Shown: positions 17,860 to 26,690 of the stretch, one piece after another
How the letters are laid out: every line of letters starts with the position of its first letter
Position numbering within the stretch: the stretch's first letter is position 1
Origin: CAYSGL01 sp964520985
GTDB lineage: Bacteria > Pseudomonadota > Alphaproteobacteria > Micavibrionales > Micavibrionaceae
Length of the DNA: 64,000 nucleotides
Assembly: GCA_964520985.1 (NCBI GenBank)
Contig: CAZFPB010000001.1
Coordinates: forward strand, 62,001 to 126,000
Direction: 5' to 3'
Translations under genes and position numbers: made by a program
The notes under the pieces: model-generated
Database searches by the model: none
What the model saw: the letters and a program-made list of their open reading frames with translations, nothing else
What the model was told of the DNA's origin: nothing

Positions 17860-18090
17860 ATGAAAACCAATGTCGCGAAATTAAAAGTTAAGTTAAAAGC
17901 CGTCCGCAAATTCACAGAACGCGGTGGTAAAGGCTATTTTTCTAATAAAAACAATGAAGTAAGTGAAGGCTGGCAGGATGAACTGGCTGCTATGCGGGCC
18001 CGCAACGCCAAACGTTGGCGAGAACTGGAACAAAAGGCCATGGCGAACATAGTGCGCGGCCAGCGCGAACTGGAACGCGCCGCCGCCTAA
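17860..18090 (+). CDS. Small basic hypothetical protein
   Basis: 76 residues from the ATG at 17860 (a GTG at 17851 is an alternative); AAAAGG lies about eight bases upstream. It is very rich in lysine and arginine: the first 25 residues are basic (KLKVKLKAVRKF), and the second half is a likely helix (ELAAMRARNAKRWRELEQKAMANI). No cysteines, no membrane segment. It has its own terminator directly after the stop. I do not recognise a family; a nucleic-acid-binding or ribosome-associated role would fit the charge but is a guess. Confidence 0.65.
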   Translation: MKTNVAKLKVKLKAVRKFTERGGKGYFSNKNNEVSEGWQDELAAMRARNAKRWRELEQKAMANIVRGQRELERAAA

Positions 18091-18112
18091 CCAAAATCCC
18101 AAAAGGATAAAA

Positions 18113-18140
18113 ACCGGCGGCCCACACCCGCCGGTTTTTT
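18113..18140 (+). terminator. Intrinsic terminator after the small basic protein gene
   Basis: ACCGGCGG (18113-18120) pairs with CCGCCGGT (18128-18135) around the loop CCCACAC, followed by six T. Confidence 0.9.
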
Positions 18141-18210
18141 ATGGGGAAAGGCTTGCGTGAGGAGCGAACAGCTTTAGATTGGCTGCGAACGCAAACACAA
18201 AAGGTCATTC

Positions 18211-18666
18211 ATGCAATATCTTCACACTATGGTCCGCATCCGCGATATAGAAGCGAGCCTCGATTTTTACTGCAACAAAATGGGCATGACCGAGGTGCGC
18301 CGCTATGAGAATGAGCAGGGGCGTTTCACCCTGATCTTCCTCGCCGCGCGCGACGATGAACAATCTGGCCGCGACGCGCAGGCGCCACTGCTGGAGCTAA
18401 CCTATAACTGGCCGGATGAAAACGGCAAAGTTGAGGAGTATACGGGCGGGCGCAATTTCGGCCATCTGGCCTACCGCGTAGATCATATTTATGAGACCTG
18501 CCAAGCCTTGATGGATAAGGGTGTCACCATCAATCGTCCGCCGCGCGACGGTAACATGGCGTTTATCAAATCGCCCGATGGCATTTCCATCGAGCTGCTC
18601 CAAAAAGGCGAGGCCCTTGATCCTTGCGAACCATGGGCCTCAATGCAGAATACCGGTAGCTGGTAA
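18211..18666 (+). CDS. gloA: Lactoylglutathione lyase (glyoxalase I)
   Basis: 151 residues of the VOC superfamily. The start HTMVRIRDIEASLDFYCNKMGM supplies the first metal ligand (His), LLELTYNWPDENG the Glu of the second strand, NFGHLAYRVD the next His and ISIELLQKG the last Glu: the complete glyoxalase I ligand set. It isomerises the methylglyoxal-glutathione hemithioacetal to S-D-lactoylglutathione, the substrate of the GloB at the window start. It ends directly against the convergent TetR gene. Confidence 0.93.
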   Translation: MQYLHTMVRIRDIEASLDFYCNKMGMTEVRRYENEQGRFTLIFLAARDDEQSGRDAQAPLLELTYNWPDENGKVEEYTGGRNFGHLAYRVDHIYETCQALMDKGVTINRPPRDGNMAFIKSPDGISIELLQKGEALDPCEPWASMQNTGSW

Positions 18667-19332
18667 TTACGCGCGCAGGGCGCCTTCTACCATCGCCATG
18701 AAATGTTTTTCGAACGACTTGTCGAAGTCCTGACCGCTGGTGATACGGAAGATGATCGGGCCCATGATGGCGTCGATTGCCGTCTCCAAGTCCAGATCCG
18801 CGCGAAACGCACCGGATTGAATGCCCGCTGAGAGAGCGGCGCCCAGCGTGTTGTAGCGTTCCTGGAAAAAAGTATCAATCAGTGCGCGCAGTGCATCAGG
18901 ATCGCCCTGAACTTCGCCGATGATTTCCGCAACGATACGGCCGCTTTTACCGGATAACTGACGTACCATCTTTTCGACTTGTGCGTGAATCTGATCAATC
19001 GGCTCGCCGGATTGCGGCAGGATGTTATTAAAGGTGCCTTGGCTGAACACGGCATCCATCAAAACGGCCTGCTTGTTTGGCCACCAGCGATAGATCGTTG
19101 TCTTACCGACACCCGCTTTTTTAGCAATCGCCTCGATCGATACTTTCGATACGGGCATGTGCGTAAGCAAGCGGCGGACCGATTCCAGAATGGCTTTGGT
19201 CGATTCATCGGAGCGTGGGCGACCGGCTTTTTTAGCCGGGGCGAATTTTCCCTGATTGTTTTGTTCAAGTGATGGTTGAGGATAGTGGTTGGCGAACTCA
19301 ACGGCGGGTTCGGCTTGTGCGTTTAAATGCAT
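18667..19332 (-). CDS. TetR/AcrR-family transcriptional regulator
   Basis: 221 residues. After a 35-residue polar extension comes the TetR helix-turn-helix (VSIEAIAKKAGVGKTTIYRWWPNKQAVLMDAV). The C-terminal part has the helical pattern of TetR_C ligand domains (REELIRALI-type segment GDPDALRALIDTFFQERYNTLG). AAGGAAGG precedes the ATG. No transporter gene lies next to it; the divergent direction faces the acyltransferase terminator region, so the target may be itself or distant genes. Confidence 0.87.
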   Translation of the reverse strand: MHLNAQAEPAVEFANHYPQPSLEQNNQGKFAPAKKAGRPRSDESTKAILESVRRLLTHMPVSKVSIEAIAKKAGVGKTTIYRWWPNKQAVLMDAVFSQGTFNNILPQSGEPIDQIHAQVEKMVRQLSGKSGRIVAEIIGEVQGDPDALRALIDTFFQERYNTLGAALSAGIQSGAFRADLDLETAIDAIMGPIIFRITSGQDFDKSFEKHFMAMVEGALRA

Positions 19333-19459
19333 GAGGGGCCTTCCTTTCTTAAAGAAAAATCTCAGAAGCGATGTGTTTGCTGTTGGATCGAGTCTTAGGC
19401 CGATTCGGATTTTTCACCGATACAGCACGCAGCGAAAAGGCTTTTTGTCCACAATTGCG

Positions 19460-20338
19460 CTATTTGCGCTTTTGGGATTTGGGAGGAATACGATAGGCGG
19501 GTTTTGGCGCCGGCAATGTCTCCATGCCGCCTAGCCTGTAGGTTTGCTGACGCAGGTAATGACACAAATCTCCCCGATCTTTTAAAAGGCTTAAATCGGA
19601 AAAAGCGATGGTTTTTCCGATTCTTACGGCAATGCGCGCACCTATTTTATCCGATACTTCTTTAAAGATGAGGGCGAGACGCAGTGTTGAGGAAAAGAGA
19701 GAGACAAGCTGGAACAGACGGCTGTTTTGTCCTTCAAAAAAAAGAGGGACCACGTCGGCCCGACCTTCCTGGATAAGGCGGCCGATAAACGGCTGCCAGG
19801 TTGTGTCCTGCGCGATCTTATCTTTCCATGTCGGAATGGTGGATACGCCGCCCGCCGGGAAGACAACGATGCAGCCGCCGTTTTTCAGCAAAGCGCGGGC
19901 AGTCTTGCGGGTAGCGAGATTGGTTGCCAGCGCATCCTCACTTTCCGTGAAATCGATGGGCAGCAATTCGTTGCTCGCTTCCGGTGCCCGGCATAGAACG
20001 GAATTGGTTAAGACTTTAAAGTCTGGGCGCACGCGTTTCATCAACTGCGTGATGATCAGCCCGTCGAGCACGCCGTAAGGATGATTGGAGACGACCACCA
20101 ATGGGCCTGTTTTCGGGATGGAAGCCAGCGCGTCATGATCATAATCGACATTCACGGCCAGTTTTTTTAGGGCGGCATCCCAAAAATTATCGCGTGTCTG
20201 AGGGTCTTCGCGCGTATAGGCATCGTAAAGTTGCCAGATTCTGATCTGGCCCGTCAGCTTCTCGACAAATTTGATGAAATAGCGCTGGAGAGGATGGTGG
20301 TCGGGCGACGCATACGTAAAAGAACCGGCATCCAGCAT
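19460..20338 (-). CDS. Lysophospholipid acyltransferase-family protein (PlsC-like)
   Basis: 292 residues. The acyltransferase motif I appears as VVVSNHPYGVLDGLI (a variant with HX5D instead of HX4D), and motif III as VVFPAGGVSTIP; a basic RTGK-type surface follows. This arrangement is that of the hemolysin-like/ornithine-lipid type acyltransferases. It has no obvious transmembrane segment. Acyl donor and acceptor are not readable. The gene is monocistronic; 218 bases separate its start from the divergent RimK-like gene. Confidence 0.78.
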   Translation of the reverse strand: MLDAGSFTYASPDHHPLQRYFIKFVEKLTGQIRIWQLYDAYTREDPQTRDNFWDAALKKLAVNVDYDHDALASIPKTGPLVVVSNHPYGVLDGLIITQLMKRVRPDFKVLTNSVLCRAPEASNELLPIDFTESEDALATNLATRKTARALLKNGGCIVVFPAGGVSTIPTWKDKIAQDTTWQPFIGRLIQEGRADVVPLFFEGQNSRLFQLVSLFSSTLRLALIFKEVSDKIGARIAVRIGKTIAFSDLSLLKDRGDLCHYLRQQTYRLGGMETLPAPKPAYRIPPKSQKRK

Positions 20339-20556
20339 GACTATTATATCCCCCTAATGAAGCCGCTGAAGCAATATCAGAGTCTCTGTGTGCGCACAAT
20401 AAAATCCACTTAATTATCTGATAACAAACAGTTTTATCCTATATGCGAAAAAAATGGTTTGGGATGGGCGCGGAACTATGCCATATCATCATCGTTAGAC
20501 GGGGCCCGGTTATAAAAACAAGAAGCGCCGCATCAGGGTTTTAGAGGAAAAGGAAT

Positions 20557-21504
20557 ATGTCCATGGAAGTTTGGATTCTGTATGGCGACGATATCGAGTC
20601 GACCGCCGATCTAGCGCATGAAGTGCGCCGTTTTCGTGCCGAGGGTGATGCTATGGGCATTACCGTTAAAGTATATAAGCCGGAGCAGTTTGACCTGCTC
20701 GTCACAATTGATTCCCGCGATTCTATTCTGATTGATGGAAGTCCTGTGCCTCTGCCGGATGTGGTTTACCCTTATTTCAATCATAACGATCATGCCTATT
20801 TCTCGCTGGCTATTGCGCGTCAGCTGGAGCGGATGGGTGTGTTAATCTATAATAACGCTGAAACCATCGAGATGGTGCGCGACAAGCTGCATACCCATCA
20901 GGTCTTGGCCGAAAGCGGTTTGCCGACGCCGGATACGATGCTGGCGAAATTTCCCGTCGATATTGATTTAATCGAAAGCACCATCGGTTTCCCGGTCGTG
21001 GTGAAAACATTGAATGGCGCGCTCGGCATCGGCGTATTCCTGATTGAAGACCAGAAAGCGTTTAAAGAGCTGATGGATCTTATCGGTCAGACCAATCCGA
21101 ACCTACAGCTTATCTTCCAGAAATTCGTCGCCGCCAGCAAAGGTCGCGACCTGCGTCTTTTCACTGTTGATGGTGAAGTCATCGCCAGCATGGAACGCCG
21201 CGCCAAAGAAGGCGACTTCAAAGCCAATTATAGTTCCGGTGGGTCCGTGCATTTCTTTGAGGCCGATGAAGAAGCCGTCGATCTGGCTATAAAAACCGTT
21301 GAAGCCTTGAACATCCAGATTGGCGGGATCGATCTTCTGTTCAAGGAAGGCGGCGGCTATACAATTTGTGAAGCCAACACGTTCCCTGGTTTCAAGGGAT
21401 TGGAAAAAGCGTCGGGTGTAAATGTCGCGGCAAAAATTCTCGAGGCCATGCAGAAGAAGCTGGCGGAACGCAAAGCGTCTAAAATGGCACAGGCGGCTGA
21501 GTAA
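20557..21504 (+). CDS. RimK-type ATP-grasp ligase
   Basis: 315 residues. A preATP-grasp domain (1-105) precedes the ATP-grasp domain: RDKLHTHQVLAESGLPTPDT, VVVKTLNGALGIGVFL (phosphate loop), KGRDLRLFTVDGEVIASMERRA and the magnesium ligands in ICEANTFPGFKGLE. The family adds glutamate or similar amino acids to proteins, F420 or small molecules. The ending of the motif (NTFPGFKGLEKASG) is RimK-like, yet S6 as target is not certain since the N-terminus differs from E. coli RimK. AAAAGGAAT gives a good ribosome site. The downstream gene is convergent. Confidence 0.85.
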   Translation: MSMEVWILYGDDIESTADLAHEVRRFRAEGDAMGITVKVYKPEQFDLLVTIDSRDSILIDGSPVPLPDVVYPYFNHNDHAYFSLAIARQLERMGVLIYNNAETIEMVRDKLHTHQVLAESGLPTPDTMLAKFPVDIDLIESTIGFPVVVKTLNGALGIGVFLIEDQKAFKELMDLIGQTNPNLQLIFQKFVAASKGRDLRLFTVDGEVIASMERRAKEGDFKANYSSGGSVHFFEADEEAVDLAIKTVEALNIQIGGIDLLFKEGGGYTICEANTFPGFKGLEKASGVNVAAKILEAMQKKLAERKASKMAQAAE

Positions 21505-21506
21505 AT

Positions 21507-22367
21507 TTAAGGTGAGGTAGGCGTAAGGGCTCTTTGTACAGACATGGCCTGTTTTTGAACATGCTCTTGCACCTTTTCAAAGGCACGCACCTCTATCTGC
21601 CGGATACGTTCTTTCGACACATTAAATTCCGCGCCTAAAATATCCAGGGTTGCCGGTATATCGGATAGTTTTCGCTGTTCCAAAATATATCGTTCACGCT
21701 CATCCAGCGTGTCCATAGCCGCTCTTAAAAAAGCCTGTCGAGCCGATAGCTCGTCATGCTCTAACAGCAGTTCTTCCGGATTGGATGATGGATCTGCAAT
21801 AACATCCCCATAAGTGCGATCGTCATTATTGCTCCCAATGACAGTATCAATGGCAATAAATTTAGTCGTGAGAATATGTTGCATATTTCCCATCATTTTA
21901 GGGTTAATGCCCAATTCTTCGCCAGCATATGCCAATCTCTGTTCGTAAGTTTCGCCGTTTTTCGGGTCATCAAGAAGGGCGCTAATTTTTCTTTGCTGGA
22001 AGAAAGCTTTCTTAACACTTGCGGAGTTTTTTAAAGGGATATTGCTTTGCATCAGCAATATGTAGGCATCCATCTCATTCATCATGTATCGTTTGGCTAA
22101 ATTGGATAGGGGGCCGCGTGCAGGGTTAAATTTTGTGGCGGCAATCCAGAATCCAACTTGCGCTGGTTCTTGAAGATCTTCCTTAGCAACAGAAAACGTC
22201 AACCGCGATTTTTTATTCACTGTGCTTATAATCAACGGTAGATACAGATTCTCCAATGTTTGATAGGCGAGGTCATCTTTACCTCGCTTGAAACGGTTGA
22301 TTAGCGCGTAGTCGCGCGCTCCTATCTCCGCATGGGTTAAGGAGCTTTTTTCATACTTAAAATACAT
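21507..22367 (-). CDS. Sigma-70 family factor, divergent RpoH-like
   Basis: 286 residues. Region 2 is recognisable but altered: EDLQEPAQVGFWIAATKFNPARG replaces the usual EDL-QEG-IGLMKAV-FDP-RG pattern. The RpoH-box position has SVKKAFFQQRKI. Region 4 is good: LDERERYILEQRKL, then a helix-turn-helix with FNVSKERIRQIEVRAFEKVQ. It probably directs core polymerase to a stress or developmental set of promoters. Region 2.4 changes imply altered -10 recognition. Lower GC than neighbours. It is convergent with the RimK-like gene. Confidence 0.78.
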   Translation of the reverse strand: MYFKYEKSSLTHAEIGARDYALINRFKRGKDDLAYQTLENLYLPLIISTVNKKSRLTFSVAKEDLQEPAQVGFWIAATKFNPARGPLSNLAKRYMMNEMDAYILLMQSNIPLKNSASVKKAFFQQRKISALLDDPKNGETYEQRLAYAGEELGINPKMMGNMQHILTTKFIAIDTVIGSNNDDRTYGDVIADPSSNPEELLLEHDELSARQAFLRAAMDTLDERERYILEQRKLSDIPATLDILGAEFNVSKERIRQIEVRAFEKVQEHVQKQAMSVQRALTPTSP

Positions 22368-22406
22368 GCCAGTTATGTAATAAGTTCATGTTAAATATGT
22401 CAACTA

Positions 22407-23234
22407 TTAATTTAGCAAACTGCGAAGTTCGGTCAGTATCGTGTTTACATCCTGCTTTTCACGGGGGGAAAGGGGGTATTGGAGGTAGCGTTCCAGCGCT
22501 TCGATGGCGGCGGTTGGCTGGCCGGTCTTTGCATTCAGGATACCAGCATCGAACAGTAGGCGCATTTCCTGAGGGGCGAGTGCGCGCATGGCCTCGACCG
22601 TTTTCAAGGCGCCCGCATAATCTTCCGCATCGATCTGACGCAGCTTGATGTTGTTTTGCAGGCGCATGAGCAGGTCACGATTGCTGGCGGTGTCGTAATA
22701 ACTGACTGATAATTCCGCGTGCGGTCCCATTGTGGCTTTGAGCAGGGCGCGCAGGTCCGGTGCCTGCATCAATTTACATGCATGGAAGGGATCGAAAATC
22801 AGGCGCCCGCCTTCATGCTCCAGTCGTACCAGCACGTGTCCTGGAAAATTCAATCCATCGAGCGACCAGCCTTGGGCGCGCCCCGTATGAATATATAAAA
22901 GTGCGATGGCGATCGGAAGTCCGCGACGCCGATCAATCACCCGCATCATGTCGGCATTATCGAGGTCGTCATAATTTTGATTGTCGCCGAGATAACCTTC
23001 CTGATCGTGCAGAATGTGTTTCAGCGCGGCGAGGCGAGTTTCGGCATTATCCTGTGCGCCACTATGGATAAGCGCGGCAAAACGCGCCGAGACATCTATG
23101 GCCAGCTTCTCAATGTGATGTTCATACTGCCCAAGTAATTTTCCGGGATGAGCATGGGCAGACAAAGCCAGTGATGCTTCGGCGAGATTAATCGCTTCAT
23201 CATCAAGGGCGCCGATTTCTTCCAGCGTGTTCAC
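22407..23234 (-). CDS. SirB1-family protein (transglutaminase-like plus TPR)
   Basis: 275 residues beginning at a GTG (23234). Residues about 85-150 carry the SirB1 motif: DDLDNADMMRVIDRRRGLPIAIALLYIH and LNFPGHVLVRL. The C-terminal third is tetratricopeptide-like (YAGALKTVEAMRALAPQEMRLLFDAGIL). Members are widespread and usually have a degenerate transglutaminase site; function is unknown. The gene begins one base after the BON-lipoprotein stop, so it is the distal member of that operon. Confidence 0.85.
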   Translation of the reverse strand: MNTLEEIGALDDEAINLAEASLALSAHAHPGKLLGQYEHHIEKLAIDVSARFAALIHSGAQDNAETRLAALKHILHDQEGYLGDNQNYDDLDNADMMRVIDRRRGLPIAIALLYIHTGRAQGWSLDGLNFPGHVLVRLEHEGGRLIFDPFHACKLMQAPDLRALLKATMGPHAELSVSYYDTASNRDLLMRLQNNIKLRQIDAEDYAGALKTVEAMRALAPQEMRLLFDAGILNAKTGQPTAAIEALERYLQYPLSPREKQDVNTILTELRSLLN

Positions 23235-23235
23235 C

Positions 23236-24015
23236 TTAATTCAGCGGAACGCTCTCCACGGGTGGCGGGGTCAGGCTGCCGCCTTGTTCAACGTATCCCG
23301 TGCCGGCGCCCGTCATGTCGTCGTTGGGATTAACGACCGGTTGCGGCGCGGCATAGGCGGCGGTGTCGCCACGGCCCTGGAAGTTTTGCGTATTGCTGCT
23401 ACCGGAATTGGACTGGGTAAAGTCAGCGCTCTGATCGCCGACCAGCTTCACATAGCTGATAACCTGTTTCACGCCAGAAATGGTGCGGCCGAGTTCAATG
23501 ACGCGATTCAGTTCCGACTGGTTTTGTGCAAAGCCCATCAGGTAGATAATGCCTTGCACCGTATCGATGGAATAATTGATCGACTGAATATTTTTATCGA
23601 ACAGCATGGCCGTGCGCAGGCGCGAGGTGATCCAGTTATCCTTTACGTAGCCACCTACACCTTCGCCATCAGCCACGCGGATTTCGTTGATGACCTGTTT
23701 GACGCCTTCAACCTGCCAGACGAGGCGCACGGCTTCAACGCGGTGTTCAGGGTTTTGTACGACGCCGGTAATAAGCACGCGGCCTTGTTTGACTGTGGTG
23801 CTGAGCTTGGCAAATGTGTCGACATTATATTGCAGCCAGTAATGGTTGATCTGGGTTTTGATCCAGCTGTCGGTGACAGCGCGGTTCAGGCCGCCTTCTT
23901 GCGCAGCGGCAACGCCGGTGGTTGCGGCAGCGCCAACGGCGACCCCGGCAACGGTGCAGGCGTTTAAGGTGAGGGCGGTTGCGCCGAGAAGAATTGCGAG
24001 AGAAATGTGTTTCAT
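23236..24015 (-). CDS. BON-domain outer-membrane lipoprotein (DolP-like)
   Basis: 259 residues. The signal sequence ends in the lipobox LTLNAC. Two BON domains follow: about 45-115 (VTDSWIKTQINHYWL through VKQVINEIRV) and about 125-195 (NWITSRLRTAMLF through VKQVISYVKL). The C-terminal 60 residues are low-complexity, rich in Ser, Gly, Pro. The layout is that of E. coli DolP (YraP), which supports outer-membrane integrity and BamA. The position near rsmI, yraN and the LpoA-like gene repeats the E. coli yra neighbourhood, but diaA is missing. Confidence 0.86.
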   Translation of the reverse strand: MKHISLAILLGATALTLNACTVAGVAVGAAATTGVAAAQEGGLNRAVTDSWIKTQINHYWLQYNVDTFAKLSTTVKQGRVLITGVVQNPEHRVEAVRLVWQVEGVKQVINEIRVADGEGVGGYVKDNWITSRLRTAMLFDKNIQSINYSIDTVQGIIYLMGFAQNQSELNRVIELGRTISGVKQVISYVKLVGDQSADFTQSNSGSSNTQNFQGRGDTAAYAAPQPVVNPNDDMTGAGTGYVEQGGSLTPPPVESVPLN

Positions 24016-24045
24016 GAGAATGACCTTCGTGTTTTACGAATCAGA

Positions 24046-24408
24046 TTATGCCTGTGGACGCCAGGCATTGTCTATATGGCGGATAAAAAACGGCCAAGAT
24101 AGGGCAATAACATCAAACCGCATGTCCTTGCCCTGCCAGTCCGGGCGGCGTGCGGAGAGATAAAGGGCGGCCCTCGTCACCCGGCTCTGGTTCTTGGCGC
24201 TAACGGCATAGAGCGCGGTTTCACTGGCTTTACGCAGTTTTACTTCGACAAAAATAAGTACATTGCGTTTAGCGGCGATAAAATCAATTTCGCCTACCGG
24301 CGTTTTGGCGCGCCAGCCGATCAGGGAGTAGCCTTTCAATATCAGATAGGCCGCCGCGACGATTTCGGCGATCAGCCCGGCGCGATAGGTATCGCGCGAG
24401 CCGCTCAT
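24046..24408 (-). CDS. yraN: YraN family (UPF0102) endonuclease-fold protein
   Basis: 120 residues. Restriction-endonuclease-like core with AEIVAAAYLILKGYSLIGWRAKTPVGEIDFIAAKRNVLIFVEVKLRK: the conserved Glu, GEID and EVK residues of the family are all present. Function not established experimentally to my knowledge. Its start overlaps the rsmI stop by four bases. Confidence 0.9.
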   Translation of the reverse strand: MSGSRDTYRAGLIAEIVAAAYLILKGYSLIGWRAKTPVGEIDFIAAKRNVLIFVEVKLRKASETALYAVSAKNQSRVTRAALYLSARRPDWQGKDMRFDVIALSWPFFIRHIDNAWRPQA

Positions 24409-25298
24409 GATTTGCCTGATAATTTCAGAGCAAGAGTGTAGATGGTTTTCTTCGGTTTGCCACTGGCTAGCGCTACGGCTTCGGCCGCATCTTTCACACT
24501 CATGGATTTGAGGGCAACACGCAGTTGATCTTCAATCGTCACGGCTTTGGCCATTTCTTCTTCTTCACTGAAAGCGATCGAGGATTCTGAGCTGACCACG
24601 ACGACGATTTCGCCTTTGGGTGCGCCCTTTTTCTTGTAATGCTTGATCAGGTCTTCCAAAGATCCGGCCTGCACTTCTTCAAACATTTTGGTGAGTTCGC
24701 GCGTGACAGCCGCCTGACGGTTGCCCAATACAGTCAGCATGTCGGAGAGGGATTCTTCAAGGCGCGGCGCCGTTTCATAGATAACCAGCGATCCGGGAAT
24801 GGCGGACCATTCTTCCAGCATCTTTTTACGTGCGGTGGTTTTTGCCGGCAAGAAGCCGATAAAGCTGAAAGCGTCACTCGGCAGGCCGGATACTTGCAAG
24901 GCGGTTAGCACAGCGTTGGCGCCAGGGACGGCAGTAACAGAAAATCCCTGGTCGCGCGCTTCGCGCACTAATTTATACCCCGGATCCGAAATCAGCGGTG
25001 TGCCGGCATCAGATACCAGAGCAATGCGTTTGCCTTCTGCCAGATCCTGCATGATTTTAGTGCGCTGGCGGGCGGCATTGTGGTCGTTATACTGCACCAT
25101 CGGCTTTTTGATGCGATAGGCATTGAGCAGTTTTCCCGTGATGCGGGTGTCCTCGCAGGCGATGGCATCAACCGAAGACAGCACATCCAAAGCCCGAAAG
25201 GAGATGTCGCGCATATTGCCAATCGGCGTAGCGACAAGGTAGAGGCCGCTTTTCAGGGTCTGGTTTTTGGGGTCCATTTGTGCGATCTTTTGAGTCAT
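24405..25298 (-). CDS. rsmI: 16S rRNA 2'-O-ribose C1402 methyltransferase RsmI
   Basis: 297 residues. SPOUT-unrelated tetrapyrrole-methylase fold: GLYLVATPIGNMRDISFRAL is the N-terminal signature, then CEDTRITGKLL, VSDAGTPLISDPGYKLV and VPGANAVLTALQVSGLP. RsmI methylates the ribose of C1402 in the 16S P site. There is a C-terminal extension (about 230-297). It is divergent from the LpoA-like gene with only 21 bases between starts, so the two promoters must reach into one another. Confidence 0.93.
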   Translation of the reverse strand: MTQKIAQMDPKNQTLKSGLYLVATPIGNMRDISFRALDVLSSVDAIACEDTRITGKLLNAYRIKKPMVQYNDHNAARQRTKIMQDLAEGKRIALVSDAGTPLISDPGYKLVREARDQGFSVTAVPGANAVLTALQVSGLPSDAFSFIGFLPAKTTARKKMLEEWSAIPGSLVIYETAPRLEESLSDMLTVLGNRQAAVTRELTKMFEEVQAGSLEDLIKHYKKKGAPKGEIVVVVSSESSIAFSEEEEMAKAVTIEDQLRVALKSMSVKDAAEAVALASGKPKKTIYTLALKLSGKS

Positions 25299-25319
25299 AA
25301 CAACAAAGGATAGCAGTTC

Positions 25320-26519
25320 ATGATTCGCGCGCGCGGTTTATTTCGCCTTTTGTCCGTGGTTATCACCATGTCTTTGCTAAGCGCCTGTAGCGGTGGTACA
25401 GGCTCATGGCCGACAGCCCGCAGCGGCGCACCTGTCGCATCGGGCGGCATGGGGGTCGGGCAACCAACCATGCCAACGCCAGCGTCTGCGGCTGTTCCTT
25501 CCTCTACCATCAAGGTAGGCCTGATTTTACCGCTTTCTGGCCCGCAAGGCACGATCGGCCGCTCGATGGAGCAGGCGGCACAACTGGCGCTGTTCGATAT
25601 GGGAATGCAGAATTTTACCCTCATACCCCGCGATACGGGCGGCACACCGCAAGGGGCGCAACGCGCCGCGCAAGAAGTGATCAATGAAGGGGCGCAGATC
25701 GTTCTAGGCCCGCTGCTCGCGGATTCCGTGCGCGCTGCTAAAATTGCCACCTCGGCCAGCAACGTGCCAATGATCGCGTTCTCGACTGACTGGGCGCAGG
25801 CGGGCGGCAATACCTATATCATGGGCTTCCTGCCATTTGTGCAGGTGACGCGCGTAACGGAATATGCCGCGCAAAACGGCGTGCGCATGGCGGCGATTAT
25901 CGCGCCACGTGACAGTTACGGCGATACGACAACAAAAGTGTTTGAGGAAGAGGCGGCCAAGCGCGGTATCACAATTGCCTCCCGTGTCCGTTTCGCTGGT
26001 GCAACCGATCCAACGCTGGCGGGACAGTTACAAACGCTCGCTCAGAATAAAAACATTCAGGCTGTTTTCATTCCTGTTAGTGGCATGAAGGCGGATGAAA
26101 TTTCTTCGACTTTGTCTTTCCACGGTTTGACGCCAGATAGAGTTATGCGTCTGGGAACGGGCTTGTGGGACGATCCGGCGCTGGCCGCGCGCGCATCGAT
26201 GCAAGGCGCTGTTTTTGCCGCGCCTTCGCCGCGTCAGTATGCGATGTTCGAAGCAAAATATCGTTCGGTGTATTCTGAAGCGCCACCACGACTGGCCTCT
26301 CTGGCCTATGATGCCACTGCACTGGCGGCTGTGCTGGCCAGACAGGGCGGTAATGATCCGTACGCACAGGCAGCATTGATGAATCCAAACGGCTTTGCGG
26401 GTATGGACGGTATATTCCGCTTCAACCGCAATAGTATGGTCGAGCGCGGCTTGTCTATCCTGCAGATTAACAATCGTCAAATTCGGGAAATTGCTCCTGC
26501 GCCAACCAGTTTCCAGTAA
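25320..26519 (+). CDS. LpoA-like penicillin-binding-protein activator lipoprotein
   Basis: 399 residues. The signal peptide ends in the lipobox LLSACSGG. A low-complexity Gly/Pro/Ala linker (30-62) is followed by a type I periplasmic-binding fold: IKVGLILPLSGPQGTIGRSMEQAAQLALFD, then GPLLADSVRAAKIA and YGDTTTKVFEEEA. This is the C-terminal half of E. coli LpoA; the N-terminal TPR half is absent, as in most alphaproteobacteria. It probably stimulates peptidoglycan synthases from the outer membrane. Position opposite rsmI matches E. coli. Confidence 0.85.
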   Translation: MIRARGLFRLLSVVITMSLLSACSGGTGSWPTARSGAPVASGGMGVGQPTMPTPASAAVPSSTIKVGLILPLSGPQGTIGRSMEQAAQLALFDMGMQNFTLIPRDTGGTPQGAQRAAQEVINEGAQIVLGPLLADSVRAAKIATSASNVPMIAFSTDWAQAGGNTYIMGFLPFVQVTRVTEYAAQNGVRMAAIIAPRDSYGDTTTKVFEEEAAKRGITIASRVRFAGATDPTLAGQLQTLAQNKNIQAVFIPVSGMKADEISSTLSFHGLTPDRVMRLGTGLWDDPALAARASMQGAVFAAPSPRQYAMFEAKYRSVYSEAPPRLASLAYDATALAAVLARQGGNDPYAQAALMNPNGFAGMDGIFRFNRNSMVERGLSILQINNRQIREIAPAPTSFQ

Positions 26520-26690
26520 CATTTGAGTTATCCACCGCGCCGTGTGGATGAATTGTGAACAAAATAAGGTATTATTGTGTGGGGTCTTGCGGGTTCCCGG
26601 CGAACAGCATAAAACAGGAACAATTATTTTGATTCGTTCGTAAGCAGGATAATTCGCACATCATTTCATTTATTTTTTAGGAGACCTCCC

